From positions 124,001 through 188,000 of the forward strand of contig NZ_JANIOF010000005.1 of the NCBI RefSeq assembly GCF_024733555.1: 64,000 bases of DNA. Reading direction: 5' to 3'. The stretch's first letter is position 1. The number at the start of each line of letters is the position of its first letter. The position numbers and the translations under genes were made by a program. The notes under the pieces were generated by a model that did no database searches, had not been told where the DNA came from, and saw nothing but the letters and a program-made list of their open reading frames with translations. This DNA comes from Paenibacillus sp. SC116 (GTDB lineage: Bacteria; Bacillota; Bacilli; Paenibacillales; Paenibacillaceae). Positions 1 to 8,461 of this stretch are shown in pieces.

Positions 1-965
1 TTATCGTATATAGGCTGCATCCATGGACGTAGTTTCTCCTCTTTTTCTCCTGGTAAAAAACCGATATCTTTGCCCATAGGCACAACAGGACGACCAATAA
101 GCAGCTTCTTATATTTGCGCTCATCTTCTACCTTCATCAATCCTGCCGCGAGTACAAGCAGCGTCTTCCCTGTACCTGCTTTCCCTGCCAATGTTACTAA
201 TGGTATATCGTCATTAAGCAACAGCTCGATTGCCATACGCTGCTGCGCATTACGCACCGTAATCCCCCACACTGGGTCATTGCTGAGATATAGCGGCTCT
301 AACCGTGTACAATCAACATTCACCTTTAATATTGCTGACTTGCTCGTTCCCATCTCGTCTTTCAAAATAACAAACTCATGCGGATGAAGCTTTAGCACAA
401 CATTCAAACTATTCACAGGTAAGAAGCGATAGCTGTAAAATTGATCGATTACAGATGGATGAACATGCAGGACTCGATGCCCTGTGTATAGCTCGTCGTT
501 CGAAGACACACTTCGGTCTGACAAATAGTCCTCTGTCTGCAAACCGAGCACATCGCCTTTTACACGTACAAGCACGTCTTTACTAACGAGCACGACACTT
601 TTTGGCTGTTCTAGCTGCTGCTGTTCCAGACTGTAATTCAAGGCTACTGCCAGGATGCGATTATCATTCGTCATTTCACCAAACAACTCCTGCACTTTAA
701 CGAAGCTCCGATGATTAAGCTCTACGATAAGTGACCCTCCATTCGGCAGCGGGACACCTTTATGCAGGCTTCCAGACTCCCTCAACCCATCAAGAAGTCG
801 TGAAACTGTTCTGGCATTACGTCCAATCTCGTCGGCGAGGCGTTTTTTAGAATCGATTTCTTCAAGGACAGTAGCTGGGATAACAACCTCATGCTGCTCG
901 AATGCAAATAAAGCATTCGGGTCATGCAATAGAACATTCGTATCCAATACAAATATTTTGGTCAT
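1..965 (-). CDS. PIN domain / PhoH-like ATPase (YlaK type), C-terminus outside window
   Basis: The gene reads leftward from an ATG at 965 and is still open at base 1, so roughly 320 N-terminal residues are present and the end is missing. It opens with MTKIFVLDTNVLLHDPNALF, the acidic start of a PIN-type RNase domain (residues 1-150). A Walker A motif (AGKAGTGKT) follows near residue 260, marking the PhoH-like ATPase domain. PIN-PhoH fusions are inferred to be RNA-processing helicase/nucleases, but their substrate is not established. B. subtilis YlaK has this architecture and lies beside ylaJ; here a YlaJ-like lipoprotein is also the neighbour, transcribed divergently from 1121. An SD-like GGAGGGG lies just upstream of the ATG. 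Confidence 0.85.
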   Translation of the reverse strand, partial: MTKIFVLDTNVLLHDPNALFAFEQHEVVIPATVLEEIDSKKRLADEIGRNARTVSRLLDGLRESGSLHKGVPLPNGGSLIVELNHRSFVKVQELFGEMTNDNRILAVALNYSLEQQQLEQPKSVVLVSKDVLVRVKGDVLGLQTEDYLSDRSVSSNDELYTGHRVLHVHPSVIDQFYSYRFLPVNSLNVVLKLHPHEFVILKDEMGTSKSAILKVNVDCTRLEPLYLSNDPVWGITVRNAQQRMAIELLLNDDIPLVTLAGKAGTGKTLLVLAAGLMKVEDERKYKKLLIGRPVVPMGKDIGFLPGEKEEKLRPWMQPIYD

Positions 966-1027
966 AAAATCCCCTCCGATTGGTTTGTTCAGCGCTTTAT
1001 CCAGTATGAGGGCAAGATGTCTATATA

Positions 1028-1056
1028 CATAATTCATTGCACCGCCGCTCACACTA
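1028..1056 (+). promoter_or_regulatory. candidate forespore (SigG/SigF-type) promoter
   Basis: CATA at 1028-1031 and CACACTA at 1050-1056 are separated by 18 bases. This resembles the SigG pattern gHATR-N17/18-CATnHTA with one mismatch in the -10 element. It lies 65 bases upstream of a YhcN/YlaJ-type lipoprotein, a family made in the forespore. The match was made by eye only. Confidence 0.35.
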
Positions 1057-1120
1057 TTAAGAGCGATTACCTGTTACCACTTCATGCAACATAGATGATA
1101 CAGACGAAAGGAAGATCAGG

Positions 1121-1645
1121 ATGCGGAAACTTATTTTGGCTGTCATTCTCATCAGCATATTGGGAGGCTGCGGTCCGAAGCAGCAGGCGGCTCCTTCCCC
1201 GCAACAGCAAGCTCAATATCATGCTGCTTCTCCTACTCAGCCAGGAGCACCTATGGATAGAGAGGCACTACGCACTCACTTAACAACTATCGCCAAACGA
1301 GTACCTGGCGTACAAAACGTGAACTGCGTTGTATTCGGAAACACTGCTATCGTCGGAATTGATGTAGATGCTAATTTGGATCGGTCACGTGTAGGCACAA
1401 TCAAGTATTCCGTGGCTGAAGCATTGAGCAAAGATAAATACGGTGCGCAAAGCGTTGTAACTGCTGACGTTGATATGAATCAGCGTCTTCGAGAAATCGG
1501 GAATGATATTCGGAATGGATACCCCATCCACGGTTTTAGCAATGAATTAGCGGACATTGTAGGTCGCATCGTCCCACAGATGCCAAAAAGCGTGAAACAA
1601 ATGAAGCAAACCGTAGAGCAGCGTTCACCGGCTCTTAACAAGTAA
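1121..1645 (+). CDS. ylaJ: YhcN/YlaJ family sporulation lipoprotein
   Basis: 174 residues. The N-terminus MRKLILAVILISILGGCG is a lipoprotein signal peptide with lipobox LGGC, so the mature protein should begin at Cys17 and be lipid-anchored. A short Gln/Pro-rich linker follows. The remainder has the YhcN/YlaJ pattern: an alternating beta-alpha segment around residues 45-120 (VPGVQNVNCVVFGNTAIVGI), then a basic helical tail. The family is found in spore-formers, where members associate with the forespore inner membrane and influence spore outgrowth; that is family knowledge. The start is supported by AAGGAAG a few bases upstream of the ATG. The gene is monocistronic, divergent from the PIN-PhoH gene, and closed by a strong hairpin terminator. 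Confidence 0.85.
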   Translation: MRKLILAVILISILGGCGPKQQAAPSPQQQAQYHAASPTQPGAPMDREALRTHLTTIAKRVPGVQNVNCVVFGNTAIVGIDVDANLDRSRVGTIKYSVAEALSKDKYGAQSVVTADVDMNQRLREIGNDIRNGYPIHGFSNELADIVGRIVPQMPKSVKQMKQTVEQRSPALNK

Positions 1646-1671
1646 TATGCGGACATCCTTCCGCTAAGCAC

Positions 1672-1703
1672 AAAAAGCCTAACGGTTAACCGCTAGGCTT
1701 TTT
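1672..1703 (+). terminator. bidirectional intrinsic terminator
   Basis: An almost perfect hairpin with arms AAAAAGCCTA and TAGGCTTTTT around CGGTTAACCG. A run of T follows on either strand, so it can end the lipoprotein mRNA from the left and the LCP mRNA from the right. Confidence 0.9.
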
Positions 1704-1863
1704 GTATATAAGTACATATTATCGATCTCAACCCTTGTATAATCGGACATATTCAAACCTCCTAGTCAATACACCGTTTCTATACATTGTATTAGCGTGG
1801 AAGGCAGAACTTGCTTATGCTTTTGACCGAGCTTTACTTCGTCGAAATCGAATTCTCTGCTAA

Positions 1864-3024
1864 TTAGCGTGATGGAGCTGAACTTGGTGTTGACTCACTA
1901 CTATTCGCAACATTTTCACCAGCTGCTTGTTCAGGTGTAATCGATTTGCCATCCATTACATCTTTAAGCAATTGTTTAGCCAGTGCGAGCTTCTCTTCAT
2001 TAATGTAGATATAAGGACTTTTCCAATCCCCGCCGACTGAAACATAGTGAATATTGTTGCGATTAATATCAATATATGTAGTAAAGGAATCGCGAATCTG
2101 GGTACTTGTCATATCAATCTTAAAATTATCAGCCAGAGCGTCGATAATATCCGTGACTTTGGAGAATCCGCCTAGAGATTGCATGTTGCCTACAAGCTCC
2201 TGCAATACCGCATTTTGACGAACGTTACGGTCTTCATCGGTTGTCTCCGGTGTTCTCGGACTACAGTTAGACTTCCGGTAACGTACCAAATCCAGCGCCT
2301 CTTGACCACTAAGGTCTTGCTGCCCTGCTTTTAGTTTGATATTTGTTCCGTCAGCTCGATCTCGATAGCACATATCTTGATCCACGTTCATACTTACACC
2401 ACCAAGTGCATCAACGACTTGCACGAAGCCCTGGAAGTTGATTTCCATCGCATGATCGATATCTAGATCCATATACTTACCAAGCATAACCTTCATTTCT
2501 TCCATCGGTGTAGGACTATCCAACTGGCCTTTTTTGTGCAGGCTATGGAAGTTAGGATAGAAATGATTGAGCTTATCAGGACCGTATCCTGGAATCGCAA
2601 AGTGCGTATCACGCGGTAATGATACGAGCACAGCCTCCTTCGTTTCAGGATGCATAGCCCCCACCATGACAACGTCCGTACGCATACCCGGCAGTTCTTT
2701 GCGGTAGTCAACTCCCATTAGCACAAAGGAAAATGGCTCGGTTTGAGGCGCTAGCGTAGGTACAACCACTTGATTACCCACTCCACCTTTTTCCAAGGTT
2801 GATATGGTCGGCAGCTTATTATTGGCATACAGAACAAAATAGGTTGCTAATCCTATACCCGTAAGAACAAGCAGAATAATGCCCGTCAGCATGGCTTTCA
2901 ACCATGTGGGCATTTTCTTTTTCGTAGATTTAGAACGAGATCTTGGATTAGATTTTGTACTTGAGTTGGGTCTTGATTTAGATTGTTGTGACTGTCTTGG
3001 CGGTAAAGGTGTGTTCACTTTCAT
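1864..3024 (-). CDS. LytR-CpsA-Psr (LCP) family cell-wall glycopolymer ligase
   Basis: About 386 residues. A basic, Ser/Lys/Arg-rich cytoplasmic tail (1-40) precedes one membrane segment (about 41-66), and the catalytic LCP domain faces outward. LCP landmarks are visible: FVLMGVDYR, RTDVVMVGAM, VSLPRDTHFAIPGYGPDKLNH and DLVRYRKS, which hold the Arg/Asp residues that bind the polyprenyl-pyrophosphate substrate. LCP enzymes attach teichoic acids or capsule to peptidoglycan. A GTG at 3036 is also in frame, but the ATG at 3024 is preferred because GTGAGG sits 6 bases before it. The C-terminal 25 residues are Ser/Glu-rich and probably disordered. It directly follows the small gene at 3037-3309. 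Confidence 0.9.
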   Translation of the reverse strand: MKVNTPLPPRQSQQSKSRPNSSTKSNPRSRSKSTKKKMPTWLKAMLTGIILLVLTGIGLATYFVLYANNKLPTISTLEKGGVGNQVVVPTLAPQTEPFSFVLMGVDYRKELPGMRTDVVMVGAMHPETKEAVLVSLPRDTHFAIPGYGPDKLNHFYPNFHSLHKKGQLDSPTPMEEMKVMLGKYMDLDIDHAMEINFQGFVQVVDALGGVSMNVDQDMCYRDRADGTNIKLKAGQQDLSGQEALDLVRYRKSNCSPRTPETTDEDRNVRQNAVLQELVGNMQSLGGFSKVTDIIDALADNFKIDMTSTQIRDSFTTYIDINRNNIHYVSVGGDWKSPYIYINEEKLALAKQLLKDVMDGKSITPEQAAGENVANSSESTPSSAPSR

Positions 3025-3036
3025 AACTGACCTCAC

Positions 3037-3309
3037 TTATTCATTGTATTTCGGGTTGGATTCAATATCATGCCACAGCTGCTCACATAAGTTTCTGTCG
3101 AACTCAGCTTGATTGATTTGTCCTTCACGCTCATAAGTGACGGTATACGTATTTTCATTGACTTGATCGGCTACGCTGGTCAACATGTGATCTTCATGCA
3201 GGATTTGAGCGAAGAAATCAAGCGTCTGCTTGGCTGCATCGTCGTTCGGACGATGCCGAACGACAATGACCATTTGCAGCCAATTGAACAGAGCGTCATG
3301 CAACTTCAA
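3037..3309 (-). CDS. small protein of unknown function, TTG start
   Basis: Not recognised. The open frame extends upstream into the preceding gene, but a strong SD (GGAGGGG, 3315-3321) lies 5 bases before a TTG at 3309. This gives a 90-residue protein beginning MKLHDALFNWLQM. It has no signal peptide or membrane segment. Its length, its mixed charge and the pattern of strands and helices (NTYTVTYEREG, then an acidic helix EFDRNLCEQLW) suggest a small cytosolic alpha/beta protein. It lies between the YlaH-like gene and the LCP gene, close enough to be co-transcribed with both. No catalytic motif is visible. Confidence 0.65.
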   Translation of the reverse strand: MKLHDALFNWLQMVIVVRHRPNDDAAKQTLDFFAQILHEDHMLTSVADQVNENTYTVTYEREGQINQAEFDRNLCEQLWHDIESNPKYNE

Positions 3310-3338
3310 ATTAACCCCTCCAGTCGATGAGGATACAA

Positions 3339-3623
3339 TTACGACATATTTTGATGCTTCTTCTTCTGGCGTCCCTCTACGAAATAGCGAATACGAACCA
3401 TAAACATAAGCACTACAGCTACAAACAAACACTGTATAATAGGCAGCTTGTCAATCTGCAGTACTAGCAGAATGAGACAACCTAGCGCCATCACAATATG
3501 AATAATAATCTCCTTTAGAAGGGGTAGCTTCTGGACCCGAAACACTTGGTTAAATATAAAAGCTACAAAGGCAAATATAAGCAAGTAGCTAATTAACATA
3601 TGATCGGCAAACCATTGCTGCAT
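3339..3623 (-). CDS. ylaH: YlaH-like membrane protein
   Basis: 94 residues with three predicted membrane segments (about 10-30, 38-57 and 60-80) and a basic C-terminus (VEGRQKKKHQ). In B. subtilis a small YlaH membrane protein is encoded next to typA (ylaG). The size, topology and position directly downstream of typA here support the same assignment. The function of YlaH is unknown. The gene is 90 bases from the typA stop codon and its stop lies just upstream of the next gene's SD, so all three are probably one transcript. Confidence 0.7.
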   Translation of the reverse strand: MQQWFADHMLISYLLIFAFVAFIFNQVFRVQKLPLLKEIIIHIVMALGCLILLVLQIDKLPIIQCLFVAVVLMFMVRIRYFVEGRQKKKHQNMS

Positions 3624-3713
3624 AACGACTCCATCCTTTCAGCAAAGATAAGATTTGTCTTTACACAAGCTCTGCTCATCAACGAAAAATACGAATTCCC
3701 CGTTTAAGGTCTA

Positions 3714-5546
3714 CTATGACTGAACTTTACGTTGCTTCTCCGCACGCTCACGTTCGTTTTTGTTGAGTATTTTTTTACGCAAGCGAATCGACTCTGGCGT
3801 AATTTCACAATACTCATCATCGTTCAAGTATTCAAGCGCCTGCTCCAAAGAGTAAGCACGAGGTGTTTTCAATCTAACTGTGTCATCTTTACCAGAAGAA
3901 CGCACGTTAGAAAGTGCTTTTTCTTTACAGATGTTAACAACGATATCATTGTCACGAGTATGTTCACCGACAATCATACCTTCGTATACTTCTGTACCTG
4001 GGTTAAGGAACAAAATACCACGGTCTTCTACAGACAACATACCGTACATTGTTGATGTACCGTTCTCCATAGATACCAATACGCCTTGGTGACGACCGCC
4101 TACATGGCTGCCTGCATAAGGACCGTAATGATCGAACGCATGGTTCATAATACCGTAACCGCGAGTTAGCGTCAGATAAGAAGTACGGTAACCGATAAGA
4201 CCGCGTGCAGGAATGATGAACTCCAAGCGTACTTGTCCATTACCATGGTTGATCATGTTGACCATTTCAGCTTTACGTGTTCCAAGGCTCTCCATAACAG
4301 CACCCATCGAATCTTCTGGGATGTCGATAAGGAGACGCTCCATTGGCTCCATCTTCTGTCCATCGATTTCCTTAATGATTACTTCAGGCTTGGATACTTG
4401 AAGTTCGTAGCCTTCACGACGCATATTCTCAATAAGAATACCTAGGTGTAGCTCACCACGACCAGCAACAATAAATGCGTCTGGGCTTTCTGTTTCCTCT
4501 ACACGAAGGGAAACGTCTGTCTCCAACTCTTTCATCAAACGCTCACGAAGCTTACGGGACGTTACCCATTTTCCTTCACGGCCAGCGAAAGGACTGTTGT
4601 TAACTAGGAATGTCATTTGCAATGTTGGCTCATCAATGTGCAATACTGGAAGTGCTTCAGGGTTCGCCATATCTGCGATCGTTTCACCGATGTTGATTTC
4701 ACGAATACCAGCAATTGCAACGATATCTCCCGCTGCTGCTTCTTCGCGCTCAATACGCTTCAAGCCTTGGAAACCAAACAACTTCTCGATGCGTGCTTGC
4801 TTCACTTGACCTTCACGGTTAATAACCGCAACCGGTTGACCTGCACGAATCGTACCACGGTTCACACGACCGATAGCGATACGGCCCAAGTATTCGTTAT
4901 AGTCAAGCAACGTTACAAGGAACTGCAACGGCTCCTCTGGATTCTCTTGCGGGGATGGAATATGTTCGATTACTGTCTCGAACAAAGCTTCCATGTGATC
5001 GTCTTGCTGCTCAGGATTCAAGCTCGCTGTACCGTTTAATGCAGATGCATATACGACAGGGAACTCAAGCTGTTCATCGTTCGCTTCCAACTCAATAAAC
5101 AGATCCAATACTTCGTCAATAACTTCACTTGGACGAGCATTTGGACGGTCAATTTTGTTAACAACAACGATTGGCGTCAAGTTGTGAGCCAATGCTTTGC
5201 GCAATACGAATTTCGTTTGCGGCATACAGCCTTCAAAAGCATCAACGACAAGAAGTACGCCGTCAACCATTTTCATAATACGCTCAACTTCACCACCGAA
5301 GTCAGCGTGACCTGGCGTATCTACAATGTTGATCAAATGATCTTTATACGTAATCGCCGTATTTTTCGCTAGAATCGTAATACCGCGCTCTCGTTCCAAG
5401 TCATTCGAGTCCATGGCGCGCTCGTGCACCACTTCATTGTTCCGGAAAGTTCCGGATTGTTGTAGCAGCTTGTCAACCAACGTTGTTTTACCGTGGTCAA
5501 CGTGTGCGATAATTGCGATATTTCTGATCTTATTGCGCTCTTGCAT
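3714..5546 (-). CDS. typA: ribosome-associated translational GTPase TypA/BipA
   Basis: 610 residues, full length for the family. G1 is [10 protein letters not shown] (about residues 14-23), the switch regions include [15 protein letters not shown]3 is DTPGHADF and G4 is NKIDRP. The elongation-factor-like beta-barrel, EF-G domain III and V folds and the BipA-specific C-terminal domain follow ([20 protein letters not shown] is a recognisable stretch). TypA binds the ribosome and helps assembly and growth at low temperature or under stress. An SD-like AAAGGAAAG precedes the ATG. It is the first gene of the leftward typA-ylaH-LCP group. Confidence 0.97.
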   Translation of the reverse strand: MQERNKIRNIAIIAHVDHGKTTLVDKLLQQSGTFRNNEVVHERAMDSNDLERERGITILAKNTAITYKDHLINIVDTPGHADFGGEVERIMKMVDGVLLVVDAFEGCMPQTKFVLRKALAHNLTPIVVVNKIDRPNARPSEVIDEVLDLFIELEANDEQLEFPVVYASALNGTASLNPEQQDDHMEALFETVIEHIPSPQENPEEPLQFLVTLLDYNEYLGRIAIGRVNRGTIRAGQPVAVINREGQVKQARIEKLFGFQGLKRIEREEAAAGDIVAIAGIREINIGETIADMANPEALPVLHIDEPTLQMTFLVNNSPFAGREGKWVTSRKLRERLMKELETDVSLRVEETESPDAFIVAGRGELHLGILIENMRREGYELQVSKPEVIIKEIDGQKMEPMERLLIDIPEDSMGAVMESLGTRKAEMVNMINHGNGQVRLEFIIPARGLIGYRTSYLTLTRGYGIMNHAFDHYGPYAGSHVGGRHQGVLVSMENGTSTMYGMLSVEDRGILFLNPGTEVYEGMIVGEHTRDNDIVVNICKEKALSNVRSSGKDDTVRLKTPRAYSLEQALEYLNDDEYCEITPESIRLRKKILNKNERERAEKQRKVQS

Positions 5547-5653
5547 ACGTTCGATCTTTCCTTTCTATAGTAGCACATTTATAAAATGGGTCGTCTTATC
5601 GGTTGGCTCTGTACAGTCCACTCAGTCCGTTATCACAATAATTGCGTGAAGAA

Positions 5654-5672
5654 GGCGCCGTCAACCGGCGCC
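5654..5672. repeat. GC-rich perfect hairpin between genes
   Basis: GGCGCCG and CGGCGCC form a perfect 7-bp stem around TCAAC, in the gap between the small membrane protein and typA. No T-run follows on the minus strand, so it is not a textbook intrinsic terminator, although it may still slow or end transcription from the right. Confidence 0.6.
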
Positions 5673-5722
5673 GTTCATGTGAATTAAATCGTTCAGAACG
5701 AAGTGCTGCTGGCTTGCTGCCT

Positions 5723-6211
5723 TTATCGACGTATCTTTGACATACCGCCGAAGATGAGCAATGCCCCCACAACGATTAGCCCGAATGCGATCAAGTATAC
5801 GCTAATATTCACAATTAGCGTAAGCACTAGCAGCAATATACCTGCTCCTCCCAACACAACAGCGGCCTGCCATGCCCTTGGTGATGGGTAAGATTCCAGT
5901 CTGCTATAGCCGTATAGCCCTAGAGCTAATCCAATTAGGATAAACGGCCATAAGTAACGGAACAATTCCCATGAAATCCAATGGCAAACCATGAACAACA
6001 GCCCGTATACGAGCAATGTTCCACCAGGCACAAATGCTATTGGAGGAAGTATTCTACTCCTAATGAGCCAGACAAGGCCTGCTCCCACCAAGAATAAAAA
6101 TAACGGCCACATCGTCCCGCCTACAAAATTAAAAAAGCCCCATTTGCCAAGCAGGATGAACAATCCCGCAGCTAGTATGAAAATACCGATAACGGGTTCT
6201 TTTCTGGACAT
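5723..6211 (-). CDS. small multi-pass membrane protein of unknown function
   Basis: About 162 residues, nearly all hydrophobic, with five or six predicted membrane segments. The N-terminal half (a GIFILAAGLFILLGKWGFF helix, then MWPLFLFLVGAGLVW) resembles the LiaF/DUF5668-type membrane modules that accompany envelope-stress systems, but no soluble domain follows. The ATG at 6211 is preferred over an upstream in-frame GTG at 6220 because AGAGGTG lies 6 bases before it. The gene stands alone between typA and a terminator. Its role cannot be read from sequence. Confidence 0.7.
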   Translation of the reverse strand: MSRKEPVIGIFILAAGLFILLGKWGFFNFVGGTMWPLFLFLVGAGLVWLIRSRILPPIAFVPGGTLLVYGLLFMVCHWISWELFRYLWPFILIGLALGLYGYSRLESYPSPRAWQAAVVLGGAGILLLVLTLIVNISVYLIAFGLIVVGALLIFGGMSKIRR

Positions 6212-6336
6212 ACCATTCACCTCTGACGACCATTAATCAACCATCTTTAGGATGGCGGACACGGTACGACGATATTCGCGCCCATTTATCCTTACTAGTT
6301 TATATGAAACGTACCAAAAATACTACCTTACCTCAT

Positions 6337-6383
6337 AAAAAAACTTCCTCCATCATCTAAAATGCTTAGATGGTCTGGAGGAA
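6337..6383 (-). terminator. intrinsic terminator of the TerC-family gene
   Basis: A long hairpin: CTTCCTCCA pairs with TGGAGGAAG, extended by ATCTAA/TTAGAT. On the minus strand it is followed by seven T. Confidence 0.92.
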
Positions 6384-6425
6384 GCAGCATTTCTTATATA
6401 TTCAGGATGCAGCCGCCTTCTCCTG

Positions 6426-7088
6426 TTACATCGATGGTTTCGGACGAGATCGGAACCAAATCCCAAGTACTAAGACTAATAACGCCAGCGCCCACGGAAG
6501 CGTTTCTTTAATCCCATCCCAGGTCGGCAGCCACAGCAGCAGTTTTTCGTCAGATGCCATCATTTTACCAGCTGTATAGCCTAATATTCCTGCACCTGCA
6601 TAAACGAGAGCTGGAAACTTCTCCAACCAACGGCTGACAAGCGTACTCCCCCATACGACGATTGGAATGCTTAATGCGATCCCGATGACTAGATATGGAA
6701 AATGCCCCTCCGATATAGCCGCAATCGCGAGCACATTATCCAGACTCATAATTACATCTGCTGTTAAGATGGTGCCAACGGCACTCCTTAAGCTAGTTGT
6801 ATTTCGTTCAGAAATAGCATGACTATTTCCATCCCCAAGCAATTGAATAGCAATGACGAATAACAAAATTCCTCCTACCGCTTGCAACAAAGGAATGTCC
6901 ATTAACCAAAGAGCGACCACTGTCAATACAATTCGGAGGATGACTGCTCCGGCAGCCCCCCACCAGATCGCTACTTTGCGCTGTGCCTCAGGGAGATGCT
7001 GCGTCGACATCGCGATGACTACTGCATTATCTCCACTAAGTACCATATTAATTAATAAGATCTCGATTAGAATCCATAATGAATCCAA
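6426..7088 (-). CDS. TerC family membrane protein (YjbE type), probable metal exporter
   Basis: 220 residues if it starts at the TTG at 7088. The SD AGGGAGGGG lies 6 bases before that TTG, whereas the longer frame upstream has no SD and encodes a non-hydrophobic leader. There are seven or so membrane helices. The two conserved TerC motifs with acidic residues are present: MVLSGDNAVVIAMS near the N-terminus and VIMSLDNVLAIAAIS in the middle. TerC-family proteins in Bacillus have been linked to manganese export and metalation of secreted enzymes; the metal cannot be determined here. It lies 60 bases downstream of thiI, separated by the TTGTACA repeats. Confidence 0.85.
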   Translation of the reverse strand: MDSLWILIEILLINMVLSGDNAVVIAMSTQHLPEAQRKVAIWWGAAGAVILRIVLTVVALWLMDIPLLQAVGGILLFVIAIQLLGDGNSHAISERNTTSLRSAVGTILTADVIMSLDNVLAIAAISEGHFPYLVIGIALSIPIVVWGSTLVSRWLEKFPALVYAGAGILGYTAGKMMASDEKLLLWLPTWDGIKETLPWALALLVLVLGIWFRSRPKPSM

Positions 7089-7105
7089 TGTGGTCCCCTC
7101 CCTTG

Positions 7106-7128
7106 TTGTACAGTTGTATGTTGTACAA
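7106..7128. repeat. TTGTACA repeats in the leader of the TerC-family gene
   Basis: TTGTACA occurs at 7106-7112 and again at 7121-7127, with a degenerate TTGTATG between. Because TTGTACAA is self-complementary, the two outer copies can also pair as a 7-bp hairpin. The element ends 18 bases upstream of the TTG start, just before the SD, so it could be an operator or an RNA hairpin. No known regulator box was recognised. Confidence 0.45.
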
Positions 7129-7147
7129 GCAGGAGGTATGACGATTA

Positions 7148-8452
7148 TTAGAACCAATCTCCAATCGATTGATCATTTGTATTCTTATTAACGTTCAATT
7201 CAGCAGGTATAGATGAAGCTTCAAGTTCATTTTCCCCATCGTTCTCAGGAGTTGTCTGTGGTGCCATACCACCGCGGTTAGCGCGCAGTACTACTGTATC
7301 TGTCTCTTCCACAGCTTTATCAATCAACTCGTCCAATTCTGGTATCGACGCCTCAACTCGCTCCAACACTTTTAGGTTTGGATTTGTGGCTGGAGACTTA
7401 GGAACGAAGAGCGTACAGCAATCCTCATATGGCAAAATAGATAACTCGAATGTGCCGATCGCTTGTGCAATACGCACAATTTCTTCTTTATCCATCGTAA
7501 CGAGCGGACGAAGCAGCGGCAAATCAGTCGCTCTTCCGATAACGTTCATACTTCCTAACGTTTGGCTTGCGACTTGACCTAAGCTATCACCTGACACGAT
7601 AGCAAGCGCTTTATGTTTATCAGCCAGCTTTGTCGTAATACGCAAGAACGCACGACGCATCAACGTAATTAGAACATTTTCAGCATTCGCTTGATGCAAG
7701 CGTGTTTGAATTTCTGTAAAAGGCACCATATGTACCTTTACTCTGCCCGAGTAGTTAGCCAATACTTGTGCCAAATCAAGCACCTTTTGCTGGGCACGCT
7801 CGCTTGTGAACGGGTAGCTGTGGAAGTGAACAGCTTCAATCTCCAGTCCTCTGCGCATTGCCTGATATCCTGCTACAGGGCTGTCGATACCGCCAGACAG
7901 CAACAGCATACCTTTACCATTCGTACCATATGGGAATCCGCCAACTGCCGGAAATACTTCTGAAAAGATATACGTATTCTCTTCACGCACTTCAACGGTT
8001 ACCTTAAGTTCTGGATTACGGACATCTACCGATAACTGCTCGAATTCACGCAGCAAGGGTGCTCCAACTAAATGATTCAACTCTTGAGAAGAATGAGGGA
8101 ATCCCTTCCAAGCTCGACGACCGACCACTTTGAATTTCGTTCCCGGCTGCGGATCATACTCATGCATCATCGCTAAGGCCGTCTCGATAATTGGCTCAAG
8201 GACAGATGGCGCCACCTTCACCGGACTAATGGATACGATACCAAATACATGACGCAATACCGCGATGAGAGGCTCAACTTCCTCTCCATTCAGCTCAACG
8301 TATAGTCTGCCATATTCTTTAATTAGCTTAGTATTCGCAAATGGCTTCAGCACTTCTTTTACATGCCGATAGGCTGCCTTTTCAAACTTATTTCGATTGC
8401 GTCCCTTAATCGTAATTTCTCCGAAACGCAGCAATAACATATCATAAATCAT
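7148..8452 (-). CDS. thiI: tRNA sulfurtransferase ThiI (tRNA 4-thiouridine synthesis)
   Basis: 434 residues. An N-terminal ferredoxin-like region and THUMP domain (about 1-165) are followed by a PP-loop ATPase domain with the signature LLSGGIDSPVAGY (about 182-194). The Cys pair in YEDCCTLFVPK lies in the later part of the enzyme. ThiI adenylates U8 of tRNA and inserts sulfur. No rhodanese domain follows, as in B. subtilis, where the neighbouring desulfurase supplies sulfur. The last 33 residues or so are an acidic, Asn/Glu-rich tail not expected in a 400-residue Bacillus ThiI. The start lies 9 bases after the desulfurase gene, so the two are translationally linked. Confidence 0.95.
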   Translation of the reverse strand: MIYDMLLLRFGEITIKGRNRNKFEKAAYRHVKEVLKPFANTKLIKEYGRLYVELNGEEVEPLIAVLRHVFGIVSISPVKVAPSVLEPIIETALAMMHEYDPQPGTKFKVVGRRAWKGFPHSSQELNHLVGAPLLREFEQLSVDVRNPELKVTVEVREENTYIFSEVFPAVGGFPYGTNGKGMLLLSGGIDSPVAGYQAMRRGLEIEAVHFHSYPFTSERAQQKVLDLAQVLANYSGRVKVHMVPFTEIQTRLHQANAENVLITLMRRAFLRITTKLADKHKALAIVSGDSLGQVASQTLGSMNVIGRATDLPLLRPLVTMDKEEIVRIAQAIGTFELSILPYEDCCTLFVPKSPATNPNLKVLERVEASIPELDELIDKAVEETDTVVLRANRGGMAPQTTPENDGENELEASSIPAELNVNKNTNDQSIGDWF

Positions 8453-8461
8453 TACTTATAC

